NCBI GenBank assembly: GCA_018674655.1
Contig: JABGZQ010000009.1
Location: 1-64,000, forward strand
Direction of reading: 5' to 3'
Length of the DNA stretch: 64,000 nucleotides
Source: Fidelibacterota bacterium
Lineage (GTDB): Bacteria > Fidelibacterota > Marinisomatia > Marinisomatales > TCS55
The notes under the pieces are model-generated. The model saw nothing but the letters and a program-made list of their open reading frames with translations. It searched no databases and was not told the DNA's origin. Each line of letters begins with the position of its first letter. Within the stretch, counting starts at the first letter, position 1. The translations under genes and the position numbers were made by a program. Below are positions 53,120 to 62,055 of the stretch, in pieces.

Positions 53120-53193
53120 GCGCCCGTAGCTCAGCTGGATAGAGCGCTTGCCTCCGGAGCAAGAGGTCACAGGTTCGAATCCTGTCGGGCGTA
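53120..53193 (+). tRNA. tRNA-Arg(CCG)
   Basis: GCGCCCG pairs with CGGGCGT (one G-U), the anticodon arm CTTGC-CTCCGGA-GCAAG gives anticodon CCG, and the T arm is CACAG-GTTCGAATC-CTGT. The discriminator is A, followed by CAG; CCA is not encoded. A weak CTGAAT/ATTCAG hairpin with a few T follows, inside the end of kynU. Confidence 0.94.
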
Positions 53194-53204
53194 CAGAACT
53201 GAAT

Positions 53205-54449
53205 CTAATTCAGAATAGTTTTTAAAATCTGTGTAAACTGGAGTATTTCTTTGTAGGTATTGTATAATGGCGTGGGTGCAATCCGAAGTACATCGGGTTC
53301 CCGCCAATCACAAACTACGTTTTTATTGACCAGCGATTCATATACGGATTTACCATTTTTCGTTAATAAGGATAATTGACATCCTCGCTGATTGGGATCA
53401 TTTGGTGTTACAATCGATATTTGTGGCAATTCACTCATAATTAGAGATTCTAGATAGCCTGTTAATTTATGACTTTCTTCCACAAATCTATCCATGCCTA
53501 CTTCTTTATAAATATCCAAAGCATTCTTCAATGGCGCCATACTAAAGATAGATGAATTACTGATGCCCCAACCTGCCGTACTTTGAATGGGATCAATATT
53601 TGATTCCATTTTAAAACGGGTGTCTAATCGATTTCCCCACCATCCGGTAAACCTTGCCCCCTTCCATCGATGGTGTTTTTCATGAACGAAAACGCCGGAT
53701 GGGGCTCCTGGCCCAGAATTAAGATATTTATAATTACACCATGCAGCGAAATCAACGTCCCAATCATGCAATTTGAGAGAGACATTTCCAGCGGCATGTG
53801 CCAAGTCAAATCCAATATAGGCCCCACCTTTTTTACCAATTTTGGTAATGGCCTCCATATCGTATTTTTGTCCCGTATAGTAATTCACTCCGCCTAACAG
53901 AATTAAAGATATAGATTCTCCATGGGATTCAATTGTACTCAGAATATCTTCTGTATTGAGACAATATTCGCCTTTTTTAGGTTGGAGTTCAACGAGAGCC
54001 TCATTTGGATCGTAACCATGAAATTCAATCTGAGATTTTACCGCATATTGATCTGAAGGAAAGGCACCACCTTCTATAATGATCTTATATCTGGTATCTT
54101 TGGGTTTATAAAAAGAAACCATTAGTAAATGGAGATTCACGGTAAGTGCATTCATTAGCATGAATTCTTGCCATTGACCACCTATGATTGGTTCAAAGTC
54201 TGTTAAGAATTGTTGATGGAAGTCTACCCAATCTGACATATATCCATCTGCGCCCTTCAATGCCCATATTTTCGCTTGTTCATTGATTGAATCAGAAACA
54301 CCTATGGGTTGAAGACCTAACGAATTTCCAGAAAAATACAGCAATGGCGTTCCATCTCTCTCAGGATAATGGAACTTTTTTCGAATGGATTTTAGGGGGT
54401 TGAGGTTATCCTTATTGTTGGCATAGGTTTCAGAAAATATTTCACCCAT
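53205..54449 (-). CDS. kynU: Kynureninase
   Basis: 414 residues, PLP enzyme of aminotransferase fold type I. YFSGNSLGLQP opens the fold, GFDLAHAAGN precedes the cofactor region and the PLP-binding Lys is K241 in WCNYKYLNSGPG. It splits kynurenine (or 3-hydroxykynurenine) to anthranilate (or 3-hydroxyanthranilate) and alanine. The ATG overlaps the stop of the SDR gene, giving an operon kynA-SDR-kynU. No kynurenine 3-monooxygenase or HAAO lies nearby, so anthranilate plus alanine are the likely products. Confidence 0.95.
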   Translation of the reverse strand: MGEIFSETYANNKDNLNPLKSIRKKFHYPERDGTPLLYFSGNSLGLQPIGVSDSINEQAKIWALKGADGYMSDWVDFHQQFLTDFEPIIGGQWQEFMLMNALTVNLHLLMVSFYKPKDTRYKIIIEGGAFPSDQYAVKSQIEFHGYDPNEALVELQPKKGEYCLNTEDILSTIESHGESISLILLGGVNYYTGQKYDMEAITKIGKKGGAYIGFDLAHAAGNVSLKLHDWDVDFAAWCNYKYLNSGPGAPSGVFVHEKHHRWKGARFTGWWGNRLDTRFKMESNIDPIQSTAGWGISNSSIFSMAPLKNALDIYKEVGMDRFVEESHKLTGYLESLIMSELPQISIVTPNDPNQRGCQLSLLTKNGKSVYESLVNKNVVCDWREPDVLRIAPTPLYNTYKEILQFTQILKTILN

Positions 54450-55228
54450 TATGCACCATATCGTCCACCATCAACAGACATATTAAATCCATTAATATAA
54501 CTGGCTTCATTTGAAGCAATAAATGCAACTGCACTGGCAATTTCACTTGGTTTTCCTAGACGTTTTAGTGATGTGTTATTTGCCCATTCCAATTCAATCT
54601 CTTCGGAAGTAACACCCCGTTCAATCGCTTTACCTTCTGATAATTCCTTGAGCCTTCTAGTGGCTGTGTACCCGGGTAAAATATTATTGACGGTTATACC
54701 ATAACCTCCCAACTCAAGTGCCAATGTTTTAGCCCATTGGGCCACCGCTCCACGAATCGTGTTAGAAACACCCAATCCCGGAATTACTTGATTTACAGAG
54801 GTCGAAATAATATTTATTATACGACCATAGCCATGTTCTTTCATCATAGGAACAATAGCCTGAGTAACTACTTGATTTGCAATTAACAATCGTTCAAATG
54901 CGATATGAAATTCTTCCTCTTTTGCATTGATTAATTCACCGCCATGAGGCCCGCCAGAATTATTGATCAAAATGTGGATAGGTCCCTTTAATTGATCCGA
55001 TAGTGACTTTTTTAGTGCAACCATATCATTAAAATCAGCACATATAGCGGTATGTGTTTGCCCTGATGAAGTAGAAAGTTCATCACAAACATTTTTAAGT
55101 TTCTTTTGATTTCGGGCCATTATAATAATTTCCGCACCTCTTTCGGCCATAAGTAAGGCGATTGCTTTTCCAATACCATCGGTTCCGCCACAAACAAGGG
55201 TGCGTTTTCCTTCAAATTCTTTGTTCAT
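54449..55228 (-). CDS. Atypical short-chain dehydrogenase/reductase in the kyn operon
   Basis: 259 residues of SDR fold. The nucleotide motif is CGGTDGIG at 13-20 instead of TGxxxGIG, NNSGGPHGG is at 89-97, and Ser142 is kept. At the catalytic YxxxK positions it has S155 and R159 (SNTIR), so the usual Tyr and Lys are both missing. Such SDRs form a known non-canonical subgroup related to FabG. It overlaps kynA and kynU by a few bases, so it is expressed with them. Its substrate is unknown; with the missing formamidase step in this operon, a link to tryptophan breakdown is possible but not shown. Confidence 0.88.
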   Translation of the reverse strand: MNKEFEGKRTLVCGGTDGIGKAIALLMAERGAEIIIMARNQKKLKNVCDELSTSSGQTHTAICADFNDMVALKKSLSDQLKGPIHILINNSGGPHGGELINAKEEEFHIAFERLLIANQVVTQAIVPMMKEHGYGRIINIISTSVNQVIPGLGVSNTIRGAVAQWAKTLALELGGYGITVNNILPGYTATRRLKELSEGKAIERGVTSEEIELEWANNTSLKRLGKPSEIASAVAFIASNEASYINGFNMSVDGGRYGA

Positions 55229-56334
55229 TTATTTTCTTTCACATGAAAATAAAATCCGAGATTATCTTGAACTTCAATGGGTAAACTAGGTAAAGCCGAC
55301 CTTGGTATTAAAAATGTGGTTAGTTCGCTGATATCTGTAAAAATACGATGCTTTTCAGCCGTTTTATTCAAATACTCAGAACCGGTTGAACCACCGGTTC
55401 CAATTTTCCGACCAATCATCCTAGATACCATCAATGCATGGCGGTATCGCCAAGTGGTGAACAATTCATCAATATCAGCAAGTTTTGTCAGTAATCGGTA
55501 AGGATTTAGTAAAATGGGTTGATCTCTATATAATTGGATCAGCAATGCGGCTTGTGTTGCCTTAAGTGATAATCTCCAATTGCCATCTTCCACCATTTTG
55601 TTGTGTAAAGTCTTATCTAATACTACACCAAAGGATACTTCTGTTTTCGCATATTCAGTTAAATGTTTTTCTTTTTCTATAACAGAAAGTTTTTCATTAG
55701 TCTCAATTAAACGACGATCATCATGCAACATGTTCGAGACTGCTTGTTCATACTCATCCCAAAAAGATGTTTCACCCCAATTTAAAAAAGGTGTTCGCTC
55801 TAGCCATGATTCCATTAAATCGAATAGTGATTTTTCCGATTCTGATGCTTTAATCTTTTCCTGGTCTGATTCATGGAGATATGTACAGTAATTGGCATCA
55901 CCATATGTATATCGATCTTCAACTTTCAGGCCCAATTTATTTTCTATTTTTCTAAACTGTACACTTTGGAATCCAGAAGCCGGAATAAGAAAATCCCTAA
56001 AATCAAGGAAATCCATGGGGGTCATTGTTTCTAATACATGGATTTGATCAATTAGGATTTTTTGGATTTCTATAATTCTGCTGAGTCTCGAGACTGCCGT
56101 TCCAATGTGGGTTTCGTTGATTTCTTTTTTACTAAATATGTCTAAGACTGAGTCCAACTCAAACAAAATTTGTTTAAACCATAATTCATATACCTGATGT
56201 ATAATTATAAAGAGCATTTCATCGTGTGCATGCTGACCGTATTCATCGCTTTTTAATTTTTGGCTATCTAAAATTGTCTCAAGCCTTAAATAATCTTGAT
56301 AGTATTGCGGTGGGTATGGTTTCTCTTTACTCAT
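55225..56334 (-). CDS. kynA: Tryptophan 2,3-dioxygenase
   Basis: 369 residues from ATG 56334 (a TTG at 56361 would extend it). The heme- and substrate-binding block HDEMLFIIIHQVYELWFKQI, the middle SVQFRKIENKLG and the conserved TGGSTGSEYL near the end are intact. It oxidises L-tryptophan to N-formylkynurenine. It is the first gene of the operon and is followed by the SDR. Kynurenine formamidase, needed for the next step, is not in the window. Confidence 0.96.
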   Translation of the reverse strand: MSKEKPYPPQYYQDYLRLETILDSQKLKSDEYGQHAHDEMLFIIIHQVYELWFKQILFELDSVLDIFSKKEINETHIGTAVSRLSRIIEIQKILIDQIHVLETMTPMDFLDFRDFLIPASGFQSVQFRKIENKLGLKVEDRYTYGDANYCTYLHESDQEKIKASESEKSLFDLMESWLERTPFLNWGETSFWDEYEQAVSNMLHDDRRLIETNEKLSVIEKEKHLTEYAKTEVSFGVVLDKTLHNKMVEDGNWRLSLKATQAALLIQLYRDQPILLNPYRLLTKLADIDELFTTWRYRHALMVSRMIGRKIGTGGSTGSEYLNKTAEKHRIFTDISELTTFLIPRSALPSLPIEVQDNLGFYFHVKENK

Positions 56335-56390
56335 GTTTTCTTTCGAAAAAAAATTGGACAAAAGTTATGAATTACAATTTATAAGAATAA

Positions 56391-57269
56391 TCATAATAGT
56401 GATCGTTCAGCCGCTTCTACCGTATTTTCAACTAACATGGCAATTGTCATGGGTCCAACGCCGCCAGGGACAGGTGTACACGCAGATGCTTTCCCTTTCA
56501 AGGAAGCTTCTTCTCCATCACCGACTATTTTATATCCTTTGGGTGAATCGTTATCTACGCGGTTAATTCCAACATCTATAATAACCGCCCCTTCCTTTAT
56601 ATCTTTGCCCTTTAAGAATTCGGGTGAGCCCAAGGCCAGGATAACAATATCTGCCTGTTTTGTATATTGACCTATATTTATCGTACCCGAATGACAAATG
56701 GTTGTAGTTCCATTGGAATTTACTTGTTTTAAACTTGTTAAGATTGAAATGGGTCGGCCAACAATATTACTCCGACCTACCACAACAACATGTTTTCCTG
56801 AAATCGAAATATTGTAATGGTGAAAAATCCGCATTATCCCTTTAGGTGTACAGGGAATAAAAATTGGTTTTCCTGCTGTAAGACAACCCAAATTATATGG
56901 ATGAAAACCATCCACATCTTTTTTGGGGTCAATTGCATTAATTATTGCATCTACATCTATATGGTTTGGCAGGGGAAATTGAACCAAGATACCATGGAAT
57001 TGGTTATTCTTATTCAATTCATATATTTTAGAAAGTAATACTTCTTGAGTAATATCTGATGGATATGTTATCGTATCAGAAAAAAGCCCATGATTTGAAA
57101 ATTGCCGGGTTTTATTTCGCACATATACTTGAGAAGCGGGATCTTCTCCAACGAGAATAACTGCTAAGTTTGGTGTAATAGATTGCGATTTTAATGCTGA
57201 TATTCGACTTTTAAGCGCCGAATAAACAGATTGACTTACCTCTTTTCCATTTAGGATTGTTGTAGGCAT
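56391..57269 (-). CDS. folD: Bifunctional methylene-THF dehydrogenase/cyclohydrolase
   Basis: 292 residues. VILVGEDPASQVYVRNK with the Lys of the family, GILVQFPLPNHID, VVVGRSNIVGRPI, and TPVPGGVGPMTIAML are all intact. It interconverts 5,10-methylene-, methenyl- and 10-formyl-THF. It is 18 bp after zapA on the minus strand and ends the thrS-to-folD block; the kyn operon begins 57 bp further on. Confidence 0.97.
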   Translation of the reverse strand: MPTTILNGKEVSQSVYSALKSRISALKSQSITPNLAVILVGEDPASQVYVRNKTRQFSNHGLFSDTITYPSDITQEVLLSKIYELNKNNQFHGILVQFPLPNHIDVDAIINAIDPKKDVDGFHPYNLGCLTAGKPIFIPCTPKGIMRIFHHYNISISGKHVVVVGRSNIVGRPISILTSLKQVNSNGTTTICHSGTINIGQYTKQADIVILALGSPEFLKGKDIKEGAVIIDVGINRVDNDSPKGYKIVGDGEEASLKGKASACTPVPGGVGPMTIAMLVENTVEAAERSLL

Positions 57270-57287
57270 GGTCAGTTTAAGTATTTT

Positions 57288-57596
57288 CTACTGCTGAAGC
57301 GCTTCGTCGACAATTTCTATCAAAGATGAAACTTTTCCCTCAACATCATTTTTGATTGTTTCCGTTTCTCTTTTTGCAGAGAACAAATCATCTGAAATGT
57401 TCATAGCAGCGAGAATAGCAACCTTTCCTGGAACTTGTGGAGTTGACAGTTCATCCTGGACTTCCCGCATCTTCATATCAACATATTCAGCGATATTTTT
57501 GATATAGGTTGCATCGGCAGGTGCCTTAATAGTGTATTCCTGACCGTAGATAGTCACCTTAACGTAATTTTCACTTCCATCCATAGTTTCACTCAT
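57288..57596 (-). CDS. zapA: Cell division protein ZapA
   Basis: 102 residues. YVKVTIYGQEYTIKAPAD and IKNIAEYVDMKMREVQ, then VAILAAMNISDDLF and a coiled-coil tail, fit ZapA. It bundles FtsZ at the division ring. It lies 6 bp after pheT, an arrangement common in many bacteria. Confidence 0.9.
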   Translation of the reverse strand: MSETMDGSENYVKVTIYGQEYTIKAPADATYIKNIAEYVDMKMREVQDELSTPQVPGKVAILAAMNISDDLFSAKRETETIKNDVEGKVSSLIEIVDEALQQ

Positions 57597-57602
57597 TTTT
57601 AT

Positions 57603-59990
57603 TTAACGTAATTTAGCACTGAATATTTTAGAAACCACTCGTATAATTTCATTTATCACTGAGTTTACGTCTTTGTCTTCAAGTGTTTTAGTACTGCTTT
57701 GGAATCGTAGGTTAATTGCCACAGCTTTTTTAGTACTCCCAACTGATTCATCTCTGAATATGCTATAGGGATTTACTGACTTTAATATTGCTTTCCCATT
57801 CTTTTCAATTGCCGAGATAACCTCACCTACGGCCGTAGATTCATTTATAACAAAATTTAAGTCTCTATCAACAATTGGGAAATTGATTATAGGTCGGTAT
57901 TTTATTTCTCTCTCTGATAATAACAATATTTTATTTAGATCAAATTGGAAACCAAATGATTTAGCGATATCTAAATTCATACCGTCAATAATATTATTGG
58001 ATATATCCCCAATATAACCAATAACATCGCCTTGCGTATGAACTGATAAAGCATTCTCGAAACCGAATTCATTATCTGTATCCGGATGAAAAACAATATC
58101 ATGAATTTTGATCCTCGCTAAAAATGTCTTTATTAACCCTTTAAGTACGAAAATTGAAGAAAGCCTACCTATTGAGCGGTGAATTGATTTCTGATGTATA
58201 GCGCCATGGATAATCCCTGAAAGATGAAACTTTTCAACTATTCCCTCCAACCCGGGCTCCTTTTGCTCAAAAACATTACCCCATTCAAAAAGCATTAAAT
58301 CTGAAGTACCATTTTTAATGTTGAAATCTGCTGTTTTCAATAACCCTTGAATTATGCTGGTTCTCAATTGGTTCATATTATCCGATAAAGGATTCAAAAT
58401 TTTAACTGAAGGAATATCTAAAAGTGAAACTTGTCGATTTGATTGTAAAGAATTATTAAACAGTTGAGTAAATCCCAATCCTGTCAAAACAGATATGATG
58501 TGAGCTAATCCCTTATGAGGATCTGGGTTGTGCCCTTCCATCACACCATTATAATGATATTTCGATGGAACATTATCATACCCGTATACACGAAGCACTT
58601 CTTCAATTAAATCGACTTCACGTTCCAAGTCTGGGCGCCAAGTTGGTGGTGTGCAGATCCATTTATCGGATTTTCCATTTATATTACAACCCAACCCATT
58701 TAATGTATGAATAACAAAAGAATCATCGATATCGCATCCGGTTAATAAGTCTAATTTTTTTCGAGTTAATACAATTGGATTTTGGGTGATTACTTTCGGA
58801 TAAGGGTCTACTATGCCCGGAACCCAATCCCCGCCTGCCACTTCTTCTAACAATTGAACTACGCGCCAATATGCATTTTTAGCGCCATTTGGATCTGCTC
58901 CCCGCTCAAATCGTTTTGAAGCATCTGTGCTCATGCCAAGAGATTTTGCCCCTTTTCGAATGGTGGGCGCATCAAAATATGCACTTTCAATCAAAACAGT
59001 TGTTGTATCAAATGTAACCGCACTGTCCAATCCACCCATAATACCTGCGATTGCCACAGGTTTTTCCTCATTGGTAATCATCAATTGCTCTGGAGATATT
59101 TTTCTTTCTATTTCATCAAGGGTGGTAATCTTTTCACCATTTTTACCTCGACGAATTAGAAGTGACTTTGATTCAAACTTATCATAATCAAACATATGTG
59201 TGGGATGGCCCATTTCCATCAAAACAAAATTTGAAATATCAACAATATTATTAATGCTTCTTTGTCCAATCGACTCCAATCTGTTTTTAAGCCAATCGGG
59301 AGATGGACCTACTTCTACATTTTGAACCACGCCAGCTACATATCGAGGACATTCATCTGTATTCTCAAATTCTATTGAAATCATGTCCTTGACTTCATTC
59401 TTCTTATAAATACGTGGATTATAATTCGGAGAGCTCAAGGGCGTTGACATTTTAACAGATAAATCTCTCGCAACTCCAATATGAGAAAAACAATCTGGGC
59501 GGTTGGGCGTAATATCTAATTCAATCGATGCAGCATTTTCTAAAATATATTGTACAAAAGGTGTCCCAGCTTTTGCATTTTCTTTCAAAACCATGATTCC
59601 ATCATGCTCCTGTGAAATTCCCAACTCACTTTCTGAACAAATCATTCCATTACTTACTTCTCCTCGGATTTTGGCTTTCCCAATTTTAATCCCCTCAGGA
59701 AGAATTGACCCTACAGGTGCAAAGGCAATTTTTTGGCCTACATCTACGTTGGGTGCGCCACATACAACGGGTAGTTCATTTTTTCCATCAAAAATTTGAC
59801 ATAAACTTAATTTATCTGCATTTGGGTGAATATCTTTTGCTTTGACTTCACCAATAACAATATCAGTTAATTGTGTCGTATCATAGGTTTCTTCAGCTTC
59901 AAGTCCCAACATAGTGAGTAAATCTGCAACTTCTTGAGTACTGCTGGGTATCTTTACGAATTCCTTTAACCAATCTATTGAAATTCGCAT
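57603..59990 (-). CDS. pheT: Phenylalanyl-tRNA synthetase beta subunit
   Basis: 795 residues. The order is a tRNA-binding OB domain (~40-150, IVIGEVKAKDIHPNADKLSLCQ), B3/4 (~205-390), B5 (~405-475), a catalytic-like domain, and a C-terminal FDX-ACB domain (~700-795). It pairs with PheS to form the alpha2beta2 enzyme. The start overlaps the pheS stop by one base. Confidence 0.97.
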   Translation of the reverse strand: MRISIDWLKEFVKIPSSTQEVADLLTMLGLEAEETYDTTQLTDIVIGEVKAKDIHPNADKLSLCQIFDGKNELPVVCGAPNVDVGQKIAFAPVGSILPEGIKIGKAKIRGEVSNGMICSESELGISQEHDGIMVLKENAKAGTPFVQYILENAASIELDITPNRPDCFSHIGVARDLSVKMSTPLSSPNYNPRIYKKNEVKDMISIEFENTDECPRYVAGVVQNVEVGPSPDWLKNRLESIGQRSINNIVDISNFVLMEMGHPTHMFDYDKFESKSLLIRRGKNGEKITTLDEIERKISPEQLMITNEEKPVAIAGIMGGLDSAVTFDTTTVLIESAYFDAPTIRKGAKSLGMSTDASKRFERGADPNGAKNAYWRVVQLLEEVAGGDWVPGIVDPYPKVITQNPIVLTRKKLDLLTGCDIDDSFVIHTLNGLGCNINGKSDKWICTPPTWRPDLEREVDLIEEVLRVYGYDNVPSKYHYNGVMEGHNPDPHKGLAHIISVLTGLGFTQLFNNSLQSNRQVSLLDIPSVKILNPLSDNMNQLRTSIIQGLLKTADFNIKNGTSDLMLFEWGNVFEQKEPGLEGIVEKFHLSGIIHGAIHQKSIHRSIGRLSSIFVLKGLIKTFLARIKIHDIVFHPDTDNEFGFENALSVHTQGDVIGYIGDISNNIIDGMNLDIAKSFGFQFDLNKILLLSEREIKYRPIINFPIVDRDLNFVINESTAVGEVISAIEKNGKAILKSVNPYSIFRDESVGSTKKAVAINLRFQSSTKTLEDKDVNSVINEIIRVVSKIFSAKLR

Positions 59991-60976
59991 TAAAATTGCT
60001 CCAAAAACCGCATATCACCTTGATATAATAAACGAATATCATCAATGCCATATTTTAACATACATATCCGTTCGACACCCATACCAAATGCAAAACCATG
60101 CCAATCATTTGAATCTATATCTACCGATTTAAAAACTTCTGGGTCAACCATGCCGCACCCGAGAATTTCAAGCCACTGTCCTCGTTTTTCACTCCAAATA
60201 TCCACTTCTGCGCTGGGTTCAGTAAAGGGAAAATAACTTGGGCGGAATCTCATTTTTGTATCTGAACCAAACATTCGTTTAACAAAATATTCTAATATTC
60301 CTTTTTGGTCTGCAAAGGAAACAAATTTATCAACATAAAGTCCTTCTACTTGATGAAAGAGACAATAACTTTTGAAGCTGATAGCTTCATTGCGATAAAC
60401 ACGTCCGGGAATGATATATCGAAGGGGTGGATCTTTTTCTTCCATTAAGTGAATTTGGACATTGGAGGTATGAGTCCGAAGAACAGTTTTCGGGTCAATG
60501 AAAAAAGTATCCTGCATATCTCTTGCGGGATGTTCTGGGGGAAAATTAAGTGCGCTAAAATTATGAAAATCATCATCAATCTCTGGCCCATAGGCTACAG
60601 AAAAACCAATATCCATAAAAATTGATTTGATATCATCCATTATCTGCTGCAATGGGTGAATATGACCAATGGGAAAGGATAACCCCGGTAGAGAATAATC
60701 TGACTCTCCCTTATTGGGTGCGCCAGATTTAGATAAATCAACTTGGGCGTCAAAAGCAGAACCAATCTCTTGCTTCAATTCATTTAATAATTTACCCGCT
60801 AATGGACGCCCTTCCACAGGCACATCCTTCATTCCGGAAAAAAGATCCGCCACAAGACCTCTCCGTCCAAGATATTTTATGCGTAAATCCTCAATCGACT
60901 GGCTATCATTTGGAAAAGGATCTGAATCGGCTCGGAAAGATTTCTGAACCGATTCAATTGATTCCTTTATATTCAT
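59990..60976 (-). CDS. pheS: Phenylalanyl-tRNA synthetase alpha subunit
   Basis: 328 residues. Class II motifs: motif 1 HPLQQIMDDIKSIFMDIGF, motif 2 RYIIPGRVYRNEAIS, then FRPSYFPFTEPSAEVD and GCGMVDPEVF, and motif 3 FGMGVERICMLKYGIDDIR. Catalytic subunit for charging Phe tRNA. It overlaps rplT by one base, so the ribosomal and synthetase genes are coupled. Confidence 0.97.
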   Translation of the reverse strand: MNIKESIESVQKSFRADSDPFPNDSQSIEDLRIKYLGRRGLVADLFSGMKDVPVEGRPLAGKLLNELKQEIGSAFDAQVDLSKSGAPNKGESDYSLPGLSFPIGHIHPLQQIMDDIKSIFMDIGFSVAYGPEIDDDFHNFSALNFPPEHPARDMQDTFFIDPKTVLRTHTSNVQIHLMEEKDPPLRYIIPGRVYRNEAISFKSYCLFHQVEGLYVDKFVSFADQKGILEYFVKRMFGSDTKMRFRPSYFPFTEPSAEVDIWSEKRGQWLEILGCGMVDPEVFKSVDIDSNDWHGFAFGMGVERICMLKYGIDDIRLLYQGDMRFLEQF

Positions 60977-61323
60977 CAGCTGGAAACGGCTTTAGCCAAT
61001 TCAGCAAAAGAATTTGGCTCATTCATAGCCATATCGGCTAATACCTTTCGGTCGAGTTCGATTCCTTTTGCTTTTAATCCAGAGATGAATTGTGAATAGG
61101 ACAAGCCGTGTTGCCGCGCAGCTGCATTGATTCGGATAATCCACAGACGTCTAAATTGACGCTTTCTCTGTCTTCTATCACGATATGCATACAGTCCTGC
61201 CTTCTCAACTGCTTCTTTTGCAGTTTTGAAGTTGCGGCTCCGGGCACCATAGTAGCCCTTGGCCTGCTTCACGATTTTGCGATGTCTTCTGTGCCGTGGC
61301 ACAGAACTATTTGCTCTAGGCAT
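60976..61323 (-). CDS. rplT: 50S ribosomal protein L20
   Basis: 115 residues. [21 protein letters not shown] and [22 protein letters not shown] are family blocks. It is required early in 50S assembly and in E. coli represses its own operon. Order infC-rpmI-rplT-pheS-pheT is conserved across bacteria. Confidence 0.97.
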   Translation of the reverse strand: MPRANSSVPRHRRHRKIVKQAKGYYGARSRNFKTAKEAVEKAGLYAYRDRRQRKRQFRRLWIIRINAAARQHGLSYSQFISGLKAKGIELDRKVLADMAMNEPNSFAELAKAVSS

Positions 61324-61337
61324 TATATTCTCCTATT

Positions 61338-61532
61338 CTATTGAGCAATCATCCGACGGACGCGCTTTGTTTCAGATGAATCTACCAGATCTGGTTGACG
61401 CATTTTTCGTTTTGCACTGTTACTCCGGCGAATGAGCATGTGACTATGGTTTGCTTTGTTTCGTCTTATTTTACCAGTACCTGTCAAACGAAATCGTTTG
61501 GCGGCACTGCGTCTTGTTTTCTGCTTTGGCAT
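61338..61532 (-). CDS. rpmI: 50S ribosomal protein L35
   Basis: 64 residues, full length: MPKQKTRRSAAKRFRLTGTG at the start and SETKRVRRMI at the end. Basic, with the typical KAN-like block replaced by RRNKANHSHML. Between infC and rplT. Confidence 0.96.
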   Translation of the reverse strand: MPKQKTRRSAAKRFRLTGTGKIRRNKANHSHMLIRRSNSAKRKMRQPDLVDSSETKRVRRMIAQ

Positions 61533-61542
61533 TGACCTTCTC

Positions 61543-62055
61543 CTATTTGCTAGTCAAAACAATCGTCTGTCGACGACCTTCCAATTCTCCATGTTTTTCC
61601 ACGACAGCTATGTCGGAAAATAAATCTATTATTTTGTCCAATACATCCAAACCTAAATCTAGGCGTGACATTTCTCGGCCACGATACATGAGCGTAATTT
61701 TCAGTTTACACCCATCCATTAGAAATTGTCTACCGCGATTCACTTTTGTTAATAAATCGTGATCATCTATTCTCGGACGAACACGCAATTCTTTAATTTT
61801 AACAACATGTTGTTTTTTCTTGCTCGCCTGAGCTTTTTTCTTTTCCTCATACTTGAGTTTTCCATAGTTGAGGATTTTAGCAACAGGTGGCTTTGCATTT
61901 GGCGCAACTTCAATCAAATCTTGCCCGACTTCTCTTGCCCGTGCAATGGCATCATCCAGTTTCATAACGCCTAATTGTTCACCAGTTTCAGAAATTAATC
62001 GCACTTCCTTCGCACGAATTTTTTCATTTACTTTTATTTTATTAACTTTCGCGAT
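61543..62055 (-). CDS. infC: Translation initiation factor IF-3 (non-canonical AUC start)
   Basis: 170 residues if it starts at ATC, codon 62055-62053. A scan limited to ATG/GTG/TTG gives only GTG 62004, which would lose the first 17 residues, including VNEKIRAKEVRLI, the family's conserved N terminus. AGGAG lies eight bases before ATC, ideal spacing. infC starts with AUU, AUC or AUA in most bacteria, and IF-3 represses such starts, giving autoregulation. The C-terminal domain ending VEKHGELEGRRQTIVL is intact. The start overlaps the end of thrS by 14 bp. Confidence 0.93.
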   Translation of the reverse strand: MAKVNKIKVNEKIRAKEVRLISETGEQLGVMKLDDAIARAREVGQDLIEVAPNAKPPVAKILNYGKLKYEEKKKAQASKKKQHVVKIKELRVRPRIDDHDLLTKVNRGRQFLMDGCKLKITLMYRGREMSRLDLGLDVLDKIIDLFSDIAVVEKHGELEGRRQTIVLTSK

